DNA of 7,233 nt from Jutongia hominis (GTDB lineage: Bacteria; Bacillota; Clostridia; Lachnospirales; Lachnospiraceae), in NCBI RefSeq assembly GCF_014384965.1, contig NZ_JACRSW010000021.1, forward strand, positions 1 to 7,233, read 5' to 3'. The number at the start of each line of letters is the position of its first letter. The first letter of the stretch is position 1. The notes below the pieces were generated by a model. It saw only the letters and a list, made by a program, of their open reading frames with translations. It was not told the origin of the DNA and ran no database searches. The translations under genes and the position numbers were made by a program. Positions 6,506 through 7,233 of the stretch are shown here, piece by piece.

Positions 6506-6512
6506 ACAAACA

Positions 6513-6860
6513 GTGGTAGGAGAAAGAATCAGATATTACAGAAAACGACAAAAAATGACACTCAGGGAACTGGGCGAGAAAAGTGGTTTTGAAAATAGAG
6601 GTGATGTAAGAATTGCCCAATACGAAAATGGTTCAAGAGTTCCAAAGACGGGAACGTTGAACAGGATTGCAAAGGCACTTGGTATTCCGCCAGAAGAATT
6701 ATTCTGTGAGAACTGTAGAAAGTGCATGTTTCTCAAGAATTATTACAGAAAGAAAAGAAAATCTCATACCACTTTTGATATGGGAATCGAAGAAGACAAC
6801 AGTTACAGAGAACACAATAATCCCGATGATGAGGGAATTTTATATGACAATTTAGATTAA
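6513..6860 (+). CDS. Cro/CI-type helix-turn-helix regulator with Cys-x2-Cys-x2-Cys motif
   Basis: A 115-residue DNA-binding protein starting at GTG. Residues about 3-64 form an HTH_3/Xre-like domain: RIRYYRKRQKMTLRELGEKSG, then the recognition region with IAQYENGSRVPK, then TLNRIAKALGIPPEELF. The stretch ENRGDV between helix 2 and the recognition helix is a little longer than in typical members. Directly after the domain come Cys65, Cys68 and Cys71, which could bind a metal or sense redox state, followed by a basic patch (YYRKKRK) and an acidic tail (residues about 85-115) of unknown role. The gene follows the adhesin across a terminator-like hairpin and is 14 nt from the DUF5688-type gene, whose ribosome binding site overlaps this gene's stop codon. 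It probably regulates its own region or host-element genes; the target cannot be read here. Confidence 0.85.
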   Translation: MVGERIRYYRKRQKMTLRELGEKSGFENRGDVRIAQYENGSRVPKTGTLNRIAKALGIPPEELFCENCRKCMFLKNYYRKKRKSHTTFDMGIEEDNSYREHNNPDDEGILYDNLD

Positions 6861-6874
6861 GGAGGAACCGTAAT

Positions 6875-7233
6875 ATGATGAATTACGAGATTTTTAAGGA
6901 AGTAGTAAAAGAAAAGTTTATGGATTATATGCCTGAGAAATTCAAAGGAATGGAGCTTGTGGCAGAGCCAGTGGAAAAGGTGAATGTGACTCTTGATGGC
7001 ATCATCTTAAGAGAAGAAGGCAGGAACATTTCGCCTACGATTTATATCAATGACATGTATAAGAAGTATCAGGACTGTGGTGATCTTGAGGAAACACTTA
7101 TGGCTGCATGTGATTTTATGGAAAGGGCATATGAGCAGGCTCCGGTTGTTGATGTGGACAGCATTATGAAGGATGCTAACGAGAAGATTGTATTCCAGCT
7201 CATCAATACAGAGCAGAATAAGACATTTTTGGA
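6875..7233 (+). CDS. DUF5688-type protein, 3' end beyond the window
   Basis: The first 119 residues of an open frame that continues past the window. AAGGAGG (6859-6865), overlapping the stop codon of the HTH gene, ends 9 nt before ATG 6875; a second ATG follows at once (6878), and the first fits the spacing better. The N-terminal pattern, with MNYEIFKEVVKEKF, then MPEKFKGMELVAEPVEKVNVTLDGI and SPTIYINDMYKKY, is one I associate with DUF5688, a family of uncharacterised soluble proteins frequent in Lachnospiraceae, often in several copies and in accessory regions. No signal peptide or membrane segment is seen, so it is probably cytoplasmic. The tight spacing indicates translation in one operon with the HTH protein. 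The family function is unknown and nothing in the visible part reveals a catalytic motif. The family call is from memory. Confidence 0.75.
   Translation, partial: MMNYEIFKEVVKEKFMDYMPEKFKGMELVAEPVEKVNVTLDGIILREEGRNISPTIYINDMYKKYQDCGDLEETLMAACDFMERAYEQAPVVDVDSIMKDANEKIVFQLINTEQNKTFL

Overview
The window suggests a low-to-moderate G+C Gram-positive bacterium, most likely a gut Clostridia of the Lachnospiraceae type. The signs are strong AAGGAGG ribosome binding sites, a lipobox lipoprotein, an LPQTG sortase-anchored surface protein with SpaA/CnaB domains, and a DUF5688-type gene, a family I know mainly from Lachnospiraceae. The gene mix (surface adhesin, lipoprotein, Cro/CI-type regulator, DUF5688) is typical of accessory or integrative-element cargo. 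No integrase, relaxase, sortase or attachment site lies inside the window, so mobility is inference only.

Layout: 1-184 is a non-coding leader with a possible truncated hairpin arm, an extended -10 promoter, a perfect 8-bp hairpin and a T-box-like alternative-structure element. 185-973 encodes a lipoprotein with a long acidic low-complexity spacer and a small C-terminal domain bracketed by two cysteines. 974-1064 holds a terminator-like hairpin and the ribosome binding site of the next gene. 1065-6443 encodes a 1792-residue cell-wall adhesin: signal peptide, thioester domain, 13 CnaB-like domains (including a three-domain block repeated in tandem) and an LPQTG anchor. 6444-6512 holds a second terminator-like hairpin. 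6513-6860 encodes a small HTH regulator with a Cys-x2-Cys-x2-Cys tail motif. 6875-7233 is the 5' part of a DUF5688-type gene that runs off the window. All genes are on the + strand.

Working model (inference): the lipoprotein and the adhesin are both exported and displayed at the surface, the first on the membrane and the second covalently on the wall. The adhesin would capture a host or partner surface through its thioester and hold it through a long isopeptide-stiffened stalk. The HTH protein and the DUF5688 protein form a closely spaced pair downstream. The two intergenic hairpins share the same core (left arm ATGTAAG, 7-nt loop CCANNNA, right arm CTTATGT with the same tandem wobble pairs). 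Each sits so close to the next start codon that no promoter fits between, so both look like partial terminators or regulated read-through points in one transcription unit. These hairpins and the T-box-like leader of the lipoprotein gene are the least expected signals here.
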